A stretch of DNA of 64,000 nucleotides from Paenibacillus sp. 32352. GTDB taxonomy: Bacteria > Bacillota > Bacilli > Paenibacillales > NBRC-103111. The translations under genes and the position numbers were made by a program. Shown piece by piece: positions 35,149 to 44,746 of the stretch. Location: NCBI RefSeq assembly GCF_002042965.1, contig NZ_MZNT01000011.1, positions 124,001 to 188,000 of the forward strand, in the 5' to 3' direction. A model generated the notes under the pieces. It had not been told where the DNA came from, searched no databases, and saw only the letters and a program-made list of their open reading frames with translations. Every line of letters starts with the position of its first letter. The first letter of the stretch is position 1.

Positions 35149-36084
35149 ATGTTAAGTCAGCATCTGGAGGATCAACTCAATACAAGGTTCCCGTGGGCAA
35201 AGGAGACGACCATTTACACTGACGATGGTTGGTATCAAATAATTTGGAACATGTTTGAAGAACTCGATCCGTATAGCAGCAATTTACAGTTGATCGCAAT
35301 CAACGAGAAGTACGGAAGTATGGATATCGAATACCACGGGAACCCACCTTCAGCGGTCCTGAAGCTATTCGAAAAGTACGAAGTGTTGTCTGAAACGACC
35401 TGTGAAATCTGTGGGGGCATAGGAGGCATCAAAGAATTAAACGGTTGGCTTAATGTATATTGCGATCCTTGCTTCGAATTAGCTCAAGCCGAACACCTAA
35501 GAAAGTCAGCAGATCGTAAAGAGAAACTGACAAGAGAGTTTAACGGACTTTGTTGCAATTGTGGGTCTACGGGAAGCCTTCGCGAGATTGGGGTATCTGA
35601 CGTTCGCGGCTACTGCGACCCATGTTATGAAGAACACTTTGACCACCTTGAGTATCTCAATTTCAGGGGTGGACTCATTTGGAAAGACGAAGAACAGCTC
35701 AGAAATGAGATCCTACAGCGTTATCATTGGGCTGAAGCAAGGGACGACGATGGTAATGGTTTGGGACGTCTTGCTCCATTCTACTGTCGTAAAGGTTGGT
35801 ATTTGCTGATCTGGAGGATGCTTAGTGAAATCGAAAAACTTTTTAATGAACAGAACCTCCCCGTCACCATACACTTAAACGATATTTCTGAGAAATACGG
35901 TGAAATGCGCGTTTGGGTAAGCAACGACATTATTCCTGATTTAGTTCAAAGGGTCGTAAATAAGTATGAAAAACTGTCTAGGGTAACTTGCAAAGAATGT
36001 GGGGAACGGGGTTCGAATCAAAATATGAAGCTAGCCCCATACTGCGAAGCGCACTTGATCAGTGAAATGAACCGCAAGTTATAA
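35149..36084 (+). CDS. RFPWA-domain zinc-finger protein 2 (two domains, three fingers)
   Basis: A 311-aa protein containing two RFPWA-type units (NTRFPWAKETT at the start; LQRYHWAEARDDD near residue 185) and three Cys-rich fingers: CEICGGIGGIKELNGW with CDPC, CCNCGSTGSLREIGV with CDPC, and CKECGERGSNQ with CEAH. It looks like an internal duplication of the previous gene plus an extra finger. Probably co-transcribed with it. DNA, RNA or protein binding is possible; no enzymatic motif is visible. Confidence 0.82.
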   Translation: MLSQHLEDQLNTRFPWAKETTIYTDDGWYQIIWNMFEELDPYSSNLQLIAINEKYGSMDIEYHGNPPSAVLKLFEKYEVLSETTCEICGGIGGIKELNGWLNVYCDPCFELAQAEHLRKSADRKEKLTREFNGLCCNCGSTGSLREIGVSDVRGYCDPCYEEHFDHLEYLNFRGGLIWKDEEQLRNEILQRYHWAEARDDDGNGLGRLAPFYCRKGWYLLIWRMLSEIEKLFNEQNLPVTIHLNDISEKYGEMRVWVSNDIIPDLVQRVVNKYEKLSRVTCKECGERGSNQNMKLAPYCEAHLISEMNRKL

Positions 36085-36094
36085 AAAGGGTAAG

Positions 36095-36131
36095 TAGGCA
36101 TCTTAGATAATCTGAGATGCCTATTATTTTC
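36095..36131 (+). terminator. terminator after the zinc-finger pair
   Basis: TAGGCATCTTAGA pairs with TCTGAGATGCCTA around TAA, followed by TTATTTTC. Confidence 0.78.
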
Positions 36132-36211
36132 TTACTTACAGGTAAGCCTATGGACTGTTTCCTTTCGATGTTGATCCTCACGGTAATTTCTAATCAAGGG
36201 AGGAAGAGAAG

Positions 36212-37816
36212 ATGAGAAATACTTTAGAAAGCCGTAAAAGTAAAGGCAAAGATATGAATGAAAACACCCAGATCCACATGAGTACGGTCTATACAAGGCA
36301 AAAGCCACCGAATCGGACCTTCAGTTTTGTAATCTGTCGTATGCTGATCGGATCGATGCTACTCGGCTCAATTGCTCTCAGTGGGGGTAATGTGGCTTCG
36401 GCAGCAACATTCAACCCGACCACCCAACCAGGCGCTGCGGCGCAGCAAGTTGTTAATTATCAGGAAGATGAACAAGCTTTAATTGCCAATCTAAGTCTTG
36501 CTGTTAAAGTTATCAAAGAGTCAGGCTGGACGCCTACAGCACTGACAAATATATTGGATAGCCTTGAAAAGATTGATACGAAGGCGAACTCCCCCTTTGG
36601 ATTTTTAGATGTAGCTTCGTTAAAACCAATCATTCAAGAAACTGAGAAGGTAGCCAAACTTTATGGATCAGATGGGCTTTCGACTCTTAGATCCGGCGAA
36701 ACTTTAACCGAGACCATCGCAAGGATTAAGCGAAGTACCGGAATGGAAACCATCTTGAATAATGCTACTCAATCGACAGTTAGTAAAAAGAACGAGGTAA
36801 AGATCTTTTCAGCGATCGAGACCACACCTTCCGTTGTGATTGATGGGGTAAAGCAGTCGTACCCACAGCCCCCAGTTATTCAGAACAATAGTACCCTTGT
36901 CCCACTTCGTGGAATATTTGAATCACTAGGTGCAACAGTAGAATGGAATGCTGAAACAGAAACTGTGACTGCGACAAAGGATCGAACAGAGGTCTCGTTA
37001 AGAGTTGGCAAAGAAGTCGCATACGTAAATGGGAAACAGGTTAAGCTCGCGGCTCCTTCAGTAAGAATTAATGACTCGACGATGGTTCCATTGAGATTTG
37101 TATCGGAAGTATTTGGAGGGACGGTTAAATGGGATAATGATACGCAAACTGCATACATCGAAACTGGGAAGGGGTCAGGTGTCACAACAAGCCAAACTGG
37201 TCAAATGGTCGGCAAAATTAAGGTCTTATATGGAAAGCACACATATGGAAGTGTTGACCAAAATGAATATACAGCAGTGCTTAAGATCGTCAATCAAGCG
37301 CTTAAGGGATATGATGATATCGTGTTTGGTGGTGATCAATACTCCCCTTACTATTATCAATACTTGGATGGAGCAAGATGGACAGGAGATACAAGAGACC
37401 GATCGTTACAAAACAGAGCCTTAAAGTCTGCCGAGAACACTATTGGTCCACTCGTTGAAGAAGGTTTGAATAAAGACGAGATTGTGAAAGTTTACAAAGT
37501 CGTGAATGTAGCACTAAAACTAATTCAAGGAAAAGCAGATCCGGGAGACGGCTCCCCATCCTCGGCAGCAGATAATTTGCTACATAACAGAAGCGACTGT
37601 GATGCCGAGGCAGAAGTGTATTCAGTTGTATTTGACGCTATGGCGTATAACACTGCTATTATCGGTGGGGCAAACCACGCACAAGTAATAATTAAGCTAG
37701 GAGGATCATGGTTTACGACAGCAGCTGGTGCTTTTGAAAAGGTCGATGTGCAGGCAGCTCTAAAAAATGGCTCTGCTATTGTATCCGATCCCACATTTGG
37801 TCGGACAACTCTATAA
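36212..37816 (+). CDS. secreted stalk-domain protein with transglutaminase-like C-terminus
   Basis: A 534-aa exported protein. A long charged N-region precedes the hydrophobic signal core (MLIGSMLLGSIALSGG, cleavage near ASAA). Residues about 205-325 form the copper-amine-oxidase N-terminal-like 'stalk' domain (LVPLRGIFESLGATVEWNAE, VPLRFVSEVFGGTVKWDNDT), frequent in secreted Paenibacillus proteins. The C-terminal third has a Cys near 462 in NRSDCDAEAEVYSVVFDAMA and a His near 488 in GGANHAQVII followed by GSWFTT. This resembles the Cys-His core of transglutaminase-like peptidases, though the third residue is unclear. GGGAGG precedes the start. First of three surface genes. Confidence 0.8.
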   Translation: MRNTLESRKSKGKDMNENTQIHMSTVYTRQKPPNRTFSFVICRMLIGSMLLGSIALSGGNVASAATFNPTTQPGAAAQQVVNYQEDEQALIANLSLAVKVIKESGWTPTALTNILDSLEKIDTKANSPFGFLDVASLKPIIQETEKVAKLYGSDGLSTLRSGETLTETIARIKRSTGMETILNNATQSTVSKKNEVKIFSAIETTPSVVIDGVKQSYPQPPVIQNNSTLVPLRGIFESLGATVEWNAETETVTATKDRTEVSLRVGKEVAYVNGKQVKLAAPSVRINDSTMVPLRFVSEVFGGTVKWDNDTQTAYIETGKGSGVTTSQTGQMVGKIKVLYGKHTYGSVDQNEYTAVLKIVNQALKGYDDIVFGGDQYSPYYYQYLDGARWTGDTRDRSLQNRALKSAENTIGPLVEEGLNKDEIVKVYKVVNVALKLIQGKADPGDGSPSSAADNLLHNRSDCDAEAEVYSVVFDAMAYNTAIIGGANHAQVIIKLGGSWFTTAAGAFEKVDVQAALKNGSAIVSDPTFGRTTL

Positions 37817-37836
37817 CAACCCTGTGGGGTAATTTG

Positions 37837-37870
37837 AAGCGATGTCTTTCGGGGCATCGCTTTTTTTTTG
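37837..37870 (+). terminator. terminator after the stalk-domain gene
   Basis: AAGCGATGTC pairs with GGCATCGCTT (one wobble) followed by nine T. Confidence 0.85.
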
Positions 37871-37989
37871 TTTGTTGAATTCATTTCCGATTTTATCACC
37901 TGCTGATGGATAAAAAATACAGGATTCAAGGATAGTTCTTGAATCAAAGAACATTAAATCGTCAACCAAACAGGAGGAGGAAACTGAAA

Positions 37990-39531
37990 ATGAAGAAGTC
38001 ACTTACTTTAGCAACTCTGACCTTGGCTTCGGTCCTCACAGTATCAACGGTTTCTGCAGCCGAGAGTCAGTCAATAACAGTTGTGCCAGTTCAAACAGAA
38101 GCTACAGTCAATCCAACCGAAGCACCTGCATCTGTTCCTAGTGTAACAGTTCCAATTGAGCCAACTGTCGACAACACGAACAGAACAGTAGCAGATGGCA
38201 TCCATTTGGATGTATTGTATCAGGCTCAGGCATTTATTCCCGAATTCACATTAGAGCTTTGGTCGGTAAAGGAAAACAAACTGATCAGTACAACAGTCGG
38301 TAACAGCAAAAATTACGACAAGGTGCAAGGTGCATATCATCTGGTCTTTAACCACCCGCAAGGCTACAAGCTTGGTGACCAACTCGCCTTTGTTCTTAGA
38401 AAAGCCGATGGAGTCGTGCAGCACATTAAGTTCCGAAGTGAGAAACCGAACGAAAATGGACAGTACACCTTTAGTGATCTTGAGCCTAATACCAGTTACT
38501 CATTCCAAATCGAAAAATTCACCTATGTCGAGGGAGATGAAGGTAGTGAGAAGGTAATTAGTGATCTTATGGCAACAAGCCTTCACCCAATCAGGGGCTC
38601 GTTACAGACTGACAATATGAAAATTGGTCTAATGCTCCAATCTGATTCCGGTTCACCCTTAAAGAAGACACCAGTAAGCATTAAAAACTTGAATGACAAG
38701 GTAGCCTTCGAGGAAACTTCGGATGATGATGGTTTAGTCTGGATCGACAGTACAAAGCTAACAACTTGGAAGTTTCAAATTTCTTCCCCAGGCAAGTTAG
38801 TAAATGGTCAAACGAAAGCCGAGATTGAGCTTCCCCAAGCGGTCGTAACAAGACAGCAAGGTGAAGCCGTTACGATACCAATCGTATTCGAGAATAAGGT
38901 AGCCGTTCAATCCAGTGAGGTAAAGGTGAATGTAAAGTCAGTCGGTAACATGGATCTCAGCAAATCGTGGTCAGAAGTCGATGTCACTTTAACATCCTCA
39001 GATGGGGTAATGAGTTCTTATTCTGTTTCTCCTGACGCGAATACAATTTCCGGTTTACCGGACGGAACTTACAAAGTTGCTTTGAACAGTGAGTACGCCA
39101 TTGCAACCATAAAGACTGATCCCCTGATTATCAAGGACGGTTCTGGAACAATGGATATCGGCTTGAAACCGAAGTACACACTGGAGATTGATAAGGATGG
39201 TAAGCCGTACACCTTCACGGTAATCAACGTGGAGAGTATCACGGATAAAAAATATAAAGGTAAGAATATCATTGCCTTTGGGGTAATCCCAGGCGAATCC
39301 TTCATGATTAAGGATAATGAAACAGGGAAGATCGACACCATTGTAATTGATCCAAACTCTGAACGAACGAAAGTAGTTCTCGGAGCCGGTGTAGTCTTTG
39401 GAGGATCGGTAACGATTCCGCACACAGGCGATTCGATAGTTCGGGACTCTTTACTGTTCGTAGCAGCCTTACTTGGCGCGGCGGTATGCTTCGTACTTTA
39501 TAAGGGAAGGAAGAAGAAAAATGAGAGCTAA
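37990..39531 (+). CDS. cell-wall-anchored surface protein with IPHTG sorting signal
   Basis: A 513-aa protein: signal peptide (LATLTLASVLTVSTVSAAES), a Thr/Pro/Val-rich segment, several beta-sandwich-like regions, and a C-terminal sorting signal made of IPHTGDS (about residue 475), a hydrophobic helix (LLFVAALLGAAVCFVLY) and a KGRKKKNES tail. IPHTG deviates from LPxTG only at the first position. No sortase gene is in the window, so a host sortase is presumed. ATG at 37990 follows AGGAGGAGG. It overlaps the next gene by 11 nt, so the two are coupled. Confidence 0.83.
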   Translation: MKKSLTLATLTLASVLTVSTVSAAESQSITVVPVQTEATVNPTEAPASVPSVTVPIEPTVDNTNRTVADGIHLDVLYQAQAFIPEFTLELWSVKENKLISTTVGNSKNYDKVQGAYHLVFNHPQGYKLGDQLAFVLRKADGVVQHIKFRSEKPNENGQYTFSDLEPNTSYSFQIEKFTYVEGDEGSEKVISDLMATSLHPIRGSLQTDNMKIGLMLQSDSGSPLKKTPVSIKNLNDKVAFEETSDDDGLVWIDSTKLTTWKFQISSPGKLVNGQTKAEIELPQAVVTRQQGEAVTIPIVFENKVAVQSSEVKVNVKSVGNMDLSKSWSEVDVTLTSSDGVMSSYSVSPDANTISGLPDGTYKVALNSEYAIATIKTDPLIIKDGSGTMDIGLKPKYTLEIDKDGKPYTFTVINVESITDKKYKGKNIIAFGVIPGESFMIKDNETGKIDTIVIDPNSERTKVVLGAGVVFGGSVTIPHTGDSIVRDSLLFVAALLGAAVCFVLYKGRKKKNES

Positions 39532-42500
39532 GAATTCAGCTATGAAGGTTATATTATCAGCAACACTGATGGCTTCTTCTTTTACTGGTCTTGTAGCTCC
39601 GTCAATGGTTCATGCAGCTTCAGCAGGTGTAGGCGGGGTAAAAGGTTCGACCGGTGGTGCAACATCGGGAACTGCAGCTGGAGATTTTCAAACCTCAGAT
39701 AGTGTGGCAGTCTTGCAGGTAGGTTTTATCGCTAATCCTGATGGGCTTCTAAGTGAAGCAGCTACTGTGGCTGATCTTGAAGATCCGTTCAAGTTCAGCC
39801 ATGACCTTGAAAAGACAATGTTGTATATTGCTCCGAACAAGGTGTCGGACACCTTGTTCCGTAAGGAGAGCAGCGGTTTGTTGGGGTATACCTCCGAAGA
39901 TGGAGTGTTGACCATCTACGGTAACAACCCATTGTATTCGGGTAGTGAGGCGACTTCGAGTCATAGTGCGTTGATAAACAAGACCCTGCTTTACGCTGAT
40001 AAAGCTGAGGAAAGTAGTAATTACTTTGAACAGGTCATAGGCAGGGCACTTGTAAATATTGATCCCTATAACTCTAATCGCAGTCTTGCTGGAACAGAGG
40101 GCAAACCAGTAGGTTCGACTTTAAAGTCGATATTGGAGAGCTACATTGTTAAAGACGGCAAGCCAGATATTGATAGTGAAATTAATCAGGGTATGATTTT
40201 GAGTGGTTACCTTGATCTGATCAAGGAACGGGGCATTCTGACAGGCGCTGAGTACACAAATTTTGAAAGCCAGCTTTACTCGGCGTTTAAGGCAAACAAA
40301 CTGACTTTGTTATTCCAGACGGTGATTGGAATTTCAGTAAAGGATGCCAGAGCTTACACAAGCCGCGATTTTGGTTTCATGCCTGAGCATGATTCGACAA
40401 GTTGGTATCTTGATATTCAAAAAGCGGCTAAGCCTACGAACGCTACAGTTCAAAACTTGAGTGCTAATCGAGAGGCAGAAGCGGTCACCAAAGGTGGAGC
40501 ATCGACTTCCGCTATGGGAGCTATCTCGCCTTACGCTGAAAATGGTAACCTGCCTTTTAGCTATCGTACTTACATGCGTGACCTCTACAGTAAAACGTTA
40601 AAGCCAGTATCTGAAGAAGTTGCTCTTTCCGGTGATATTGCTGTGAATCCGTTCGGAGCGTGGGGTTTCCAGAAATGGAATGCAGGCAAATATGCGAACA
40701 CCCCTGCTATTGAGGCAGAAGTTCACGTAACAGTAGTCAACAAGAGAGGTAATCCTACAGGTGAGGTTTTCACCGAACCAGTACGGGGATGGTCAGAAGG
40801 AAGCAAAAATCTTCTTGGTTCCCTCAGTAACTGGATTATCACCGACGGTATGCTGGTCAACCATGCAGGTAAGTCTTACGAGATAATGCCAGAGGATGCA
40901 GCAAAATTTGTTTTGGTTGATAAAAAGGATAATGAGAACTTGAATAAGGACAAGCTCGTTGTCTCTGCAAGGGGTAATGACGGTGTAATTTCCTTACCAA
41001 ATGCCGATGGTTCAAATACTTGGTCAATCGAGCTTGGTTATGATGTTCCGAGTCCGATTGATTTGAATAAGTACCTTGGTGGCGATGGAGTTTCTTCGGT
41101 TGAAAACAAATATGCAAAGTCTGGTGATTTCTCAAATGCTAAGCTCACTTTGTATGTAAAGGCAAGAGAGGATATTCCGGGTGAACCAATTGACGTCAAG
41201 TTCGAGGTTCCAGAGTGGAAGCTCTCGCAGTATTGGTCGAACATCTCTCCTAAAGAAACAAATAAGTCACAATTCACACTAAACCTTCCTTCTCAAACGT
41301 TCCAAAATCCAAGACTTTCTCCATCCGGTATGTTGACGTTCGGATTGGTTGATCCTACTGCAACACCTTGGGGCGTCAGCCGCGCTAAATTGTTTAACGA
41401 CACACCAACTAAGAGCATTACGCCATACAGCACTTCCGCTTCGTTTAATGAGGCTGGCGATTTTCTCGCAGTTAAGGATAACGGATCGGTGTTCAATACG
41501 AAGCTGGCTGACTGGGTAAACAATTTTAACTTATTCACTGGTAAGATCGGTGCGGCAAGTAAAGGTGTAGTCGATGATAAGTCAGTTGTTTCTAAATCCC
41601 AGGAGTTCAAATACGGGGTAAAGAGTCCTGCCGCTACTTTTAGTTACAGTGAAACCAGATGGGGAACAGCTTGTGGTGAAAATGGTTGTTGGTCATATCC
41701 GTATACTTGGTCGGGGGCAGCTTCCCAAAACACTCGTACAGCGGATTACGATGTTTCTGCACTTTTTAAGCATTATACTCCGAGTGACAGTAAGCCAAAT
41801 AAGGAGTTTGATCCAACTTCGGAATCCACAAACGGTCTTTACTGGCAGACCAAGCAGAGTCAGGATTCATTTTCGGTATATCCCGAGGTTATGATGGGGT
41901 ATGATGATACTTCCGGTAATTCCAGTGTTGCTTTTGCAGCAGGTGAAAAGCCGAGGTCAATTTTGCCAGTTAGCTATAATCAGGCAAAATTCATCGGACT
42001 TGAGATCAACCCTTCGGTATCAGGCATGAGCACGGCAACCGATCCTGCAGCGAAAGCTTTAGCAACACGGTTAAACTCGGACAAAGATGTGATTCTGAAA
42101 GGATCGGCTACAACTAACAGCTTTGACGTCAAGGGTGATCTTGAAATTAAGACCTATGCTTTGGACATTGGCAGCTCCGCTTACAAAAATAGTTGGAATC
42201 CGTCGTCGAGCTACAACACTGATACCATTAATGATTCTTACTTGGCAGAGTATGCAACTAAGAATCAAGATACAGGCAAGTGGCAAGTGACTTTCGATGC
42301 TGACGGTAAGTTCGTCATCAGCGGTAAGGAATACGGTGGTCAAGCATCTAAGTTAACGGTTGAAGAGAAGTCCACGAAAGTGGTAAGCCATGTTCTCGAA
42401 GTGCGCGGCGGAAAGCTAATCGGGGTAAATGGCTCTCGGGATCTGAGCGCTTTGTCCGAAGATTTGAAAAATGCACTTGAGCGCATGCACATCTCAACCA

Positions 42501-42913
42501 CTGACAATGTGTTCAACACATTCGAATCCGGCAGTGGAGCTAAACTCACTGAGGCGAAATTCGCATCCCTCGCAGCTGCTGTTCGTGGATTGAATGATAT
42601 AGCAGTAGGTAAAGGTTGGTATTCTGAGGACAGCAGCTTACTCGTCGTAAGGGAATATCTAACGACTTTCGCTCTCCCGAGCCTAAACTATTCGGATAAG
42701 CTTCCATTTGAATTGACTCCTGACCTTGCAGCACCAGTTGATAAAATGAAGTTTCACAGTACTGGAGCACCTGGCTTTACGAAGCTCCACCTTAAAGCGG
42801 GCAATGCTCAGATGACTGCCGACAGCTCCACTGGTAAAATCGGCGTGCAGCAATCTCCACAGTTCATAGCCACCAATTCATCGGTTCTCGACACATTTGG
42901 CTCAGTTCAGTAA
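39521..42913 (+). CDS. large secreted protein of unknown function
   Basis: A 1130-aa protein with a signal peptide (ILSATLMASSFTGLVAPSMV then HAAS) and no membrane anchor or sorting signal that I can see. After a Gly/Ser/Thr-rich linker the rest looks like beta-rich extracellular domains (YVKAREDIPGEPIDVKFEVP is one sandwich-like stretch). A Cys pair occurs in WGTACGENGCWSYPYTW. I do not recognise any family. Start is ATG at 39521, inside the end of the anchored-protein gene and preceded by AAGGGAAGG; the frame upstream of that is only overlap. Probably secreted together with the IPHTG protein. Confidence 0.82.
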   Translation: MRAKNSAMKVILSATLMASSFTGLVAPSMVHAASAGVGGVKGSTGGATSGTAAGDFQTSDSVAVLQVGFIANPDGLLSEAATVADLEDPFKFSHDLEKTMLYIAPNKVSDTLFRKESSGLLGYTSEDGVLTIYGNNPLYSGSEATSSHSALINKTLLYADKAEESSNYFEQVIGRALVNIDPYNSNRSLAGTEGKPVGSTLKSILESYIVKDGKPDIDSEINQGMILSGYLDLIKERGILTGAEYTNFESQLYSAFKANKLTLLFQTVIGISVKDARAYTSRDFGFMPEHDSTSWYLDIQKAAKPTNATVQNLSANREAEAVTKGGASTSAMGAISPYAENGNLPFSYRTYMRDLYSKTLKPVSEEVALSGDIAVNPFGAWGFQKWNAGKYANTPAIEAEVHVTVVNKRGNPTGEVFTEPVRGWSEGSKNLLGSLSNWIITDGMLVNHAGKSYEIMPEDAAKFVLVDKKDNENLNKDKLVVSARGNDGVISLPNADGSNTWSIELGYDVPSPIDLNKYLGGDGVSSVENKYAKSGDFSNAKLTLYVKAREDIPGEPIDVKFEVPEWKLSQYWSNISPKETNKSQFTLNLPSQTFQNPRLSPSGMLTFGLVDPTATPWGVSRAKLFNDTPTKSITPYSTSASFNEAGDFLAVKDNGSVFNTKLADWVNNFNLFTGKIGAASKGVVDDKSVVSKSQEFKYGVKSPAATFSYSETRWGTACGENGCWSYPYTWSGAASQNTRTADYDVSALFKHYTPSDSKPNKEFDPTSESTNGLYWQTKQSQDSFSVYPEVMMGYDDTSGNSSVAFAAGEKPRSILPVSYNQAKFIGLEINPSVSGMSTATDPAAKALATRLNSDKDVILKGSATTNSFDVKGDLEIKTYALDIGSSAYKNSWNPSSSYNTDTINDSYLAEYATKNQDTGKWQVTFDADGKFVISGKEYGGQASKLTVEEKSTKVVSHVLEVRGGKLIGVNGSRDLSALSEDLKNALERMHISTTDNVFNTFESGSGAKLTEAKFASLAAAVRGLNDIAVGKGWYSEDSSLLVVREYLTTFALPSLNYSDKLPFELTPDLAAPVDKMKFHSTGAPGFTKLHLKAGNAQMTADSSTGKIGVQQSPQFIATNSSVLDTFGSVQ

Positions 42914-42929
42914 ATGTGTACGAAACAAA

Positions 42930-42965
42930 GAGAAGGTTCCTTCTAAAACGGAGCCTTCTCTTTTA
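42930..42965 (+). terminator. terminator of the surface-protein genes
   Basis: GAGAAGGTTCC pairs with GGAGCCTTCTC (one wobble), 9-nt loop, then TTTTATATTT. Confidence 0.87.
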
Positions 42966-43038
42966 TATTTCTACAAGCTGGAGTATTTCAGATTTCCAAG
43001 TTAGAATACAACCAACTTTTCTTGGAAGGGGTTCTTAT

Positions 43039-43353
43039 ATGCCAAAACTTAGTGAGATTACCTTGTATAATCGATTCCCTTGGAGCGTCCCGCTCATTCC
43101 CGACATCGATCCAAATGAAGGCTTTTATGATGTGCAGCCGTGGCAATTCCCAGAGCCGGTGCTTGAATTGATTGAGCAGATGTTTACCGAGGTTGAGAAT
43201 TTTTTTGCGTCTAAAAATTTGCCCCTTGAGGTAGCTATTTACGAGGTGAAGGAAATTTTTGGGCGGCTCGACATTTCGAGTTTTACTCCACATTCGGAAG
43301 TCACCGCTATCTTTCGTAAGTACACTGAGCTTTCTAAACAATATTTCGAATAA
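43039..43353 (+). CDS. RFPWA-domain protein 3, finger-less
   Basis: A 104-aa protein with the same unit as 34733-36084: YNRFPWSVP, the helical LELIEQMFTEVENFF, and VKEIFGRLDISSF, ending RKYTELSKQYFE just where the zinc finger would start. It is therefore a natural or degenerate truncation lacking the finger. ATG at 43039 follows GGAAGGGG; the open frame to 42916 runs through the preceding terminator. Confidence 0.75.
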   Translation: MPKLSEITLYNRFPWSVPLIPDIDPNEGFYDVQPWQFPEPVLELIEQMFTEVENFFASKNLPLEVAIYEVKEIFGRLDISSFTPHSEVTAIFRKYTELSKQYFE

Positions 43354-43364
43354 TGGAGTTATGG

Positions 43365-43393
43365 AGCTGGCATGAAAAATGTCAGCTTCTTTA
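43365..43393 (+). terminator. terminator after RFPWA protein 3
   Basis: AGCTGGCAT pairs with ATGTCAGCT (one G-T) across GAAAAA, then TCTTTATG. The T-tract is moderate. Confidence 0.65.
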
Positions 43394-43984
43394 TGTATTT
43401 TGAGTCATTTATGTAGCGGTGAAAGGGAGATCCGACTTTTTTAGGTCACCCAAGCAGCTTGAAAAATATTATTAAACCAAAATCAACATCAACACATTAT
43501 CGCTGATCTAGAAGATAGTAGTAAGCAGAGAACTGCTCAAATATAAACCAACGTTCAACATCAACTAACCCACCACAACTCAACTCGCTCAGAGTTGGGT
43601 TTCTTTATTTTCCTCCTTCATATTCCGACTTGCCTATCTCACCCATCCACCCGACCAGTATTCATTCCATCCTCACATTCAGGAATCATCCTTCCTTAAA
43701 GCAAGACATGAATACCCAAATCAGGACATGAACCTCCACTGGGTGGAGTTGAACTCAAATTCAAGAGGTAGCAGACATTCAAGTGTAGGCAATCAGGCAA
43801 ATCAAATCGCCCTTTGAAAATCGAAAATCATCAAAAACCCGAGATCTTGGCGATCTGAATCCGAGTTGGGGGAGTTGGAACTTCAATTTCAAGAGGTATC
43901 AGCCCCTAGAGTGTAAGCAATCAACAAAAATTGCCCTTTGAAAACTGAATACCACTAAATTAATTACAACTGGAGGAAACAAAA
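43394..43984 (+). repeat. non-coding leader with a ~90-bp direct repeat and boxA-like sites
   Basis: There is no credible gene in these 590 bases. Two copies of a ~90-bp segment lie at about 43742-43830 and 43869-43957. Each contains TTCAAGAGGTA, then GTGTA.GCAATCA, then GCCCTTTGAAAA (43809-43820 and 43933-43944). The second reads GCCCTTTGAAAACTGAAT, close to the boxA antitermination element (TTCTTTGAAAACT) of Bacillus rRNA leaders. A weak hairpin CAACTC/GAGTTG followed by TTTCTTTATTTT is at 43581-43613. Confidence 0.65.
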
Positions 43985-44746
43985 ATGAGATCGGAATTCT
44001 TACAGAACCAAACTCAGGAAGCAGCAGATTCGATTTTGTTAAAACTTAATAACAAAACGCTTATTACTGCAACGGATTACTGGCAAGTTAGAGTACTTCG
44101 GGGCTATTACCGTAAATTCAAAGGCGAGACCAACTATGTTGAGCTGACAAGTAATAGTTACGGTCAAAAGGTGTTATTCACCTTAAAGGATTTTTCAGAT
44201 CGGAGAAAGGTTGAAGTAATTGTAGGGAAAATGAGTGAAACAGGAACACCAACAAAGCAAAGCTTCATTGGTGCCTTGAACATATATGTGGAGGCTCTGA
44301 TTAAGAGTAATCATGTCTTTGAAACAATCGATCTAACCGACATGCTTGACCTTGATGATCAAAACGCTTTGAAAAATGCCAGGGCGATTGCAAAGTTCTA
44401 TTTAGAGAATAAAGAAATGTTCCCGACTTACAGCAGTAACGGTTTTGACAGGGAAGAGCATTATGGAGCTATTCTCGATCAAGAGGATACAGGTGAAGTT
44501 CTAGTTGTAGCATTCTTTCCTAGTATTCTGCGTGAAGAGATTCTCGATCCTTGGGGTATGTCAGATAAAGATTACCGAGAGGTATTGAAAGGTCTAATTA
44601 GACTGGGTTTATTAAGAGCAAGCCTTGCTGATAGGAGATTTGATAAGTCAACAGTAGTAGCCACAAATAAAGAAATTAAGATGTACACCTTTAAATTAAA
44701 GCCATCTCTATTGAAGGAGGTTGAACAACATTATGCCGCAGCGTAA
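43985..44746 (+). CDS. hypothetical protein upstream of the D12 methyltransferase
   Basis: A 253-aa soluble protein I do not recognise. It starts after a GGAGG, is mixed alpha/beta with a charged helical N-terminus (FLQNQTQEAADSILLKLNNK), and ends with a helical region (MSDKDYREVLKGLIRLGLL) that could be a winged-helix fold. It overlaps the methyltransferase gene by 14 nt, so the two are translationally coupled. A role as a specificity or regulatory partner of the methylase is possible but unproven. Confidence 0.75.
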   Translation: MRSEFLQNQTQEAADSILLKLNNKTLITATDYWQVRVLRGYYRKFKGETNYVELTSNSYGQKVLFTLKDFSDRRKVEVIVGKMSETGTPTKQSFIGALNIYVEALIKSNHVFETIDLTDMLDLDDQNALKNARAIAKFYLENKEMFPTYSSNGFDREEHYGAILDQEDTGEVLVVAFFPSILREEILDPWGMSDKDYREVLKGLIRLGLLRASLADRRFDKSTVVATNKEIKMYTFKLKPSLLKEVEQHYAAA

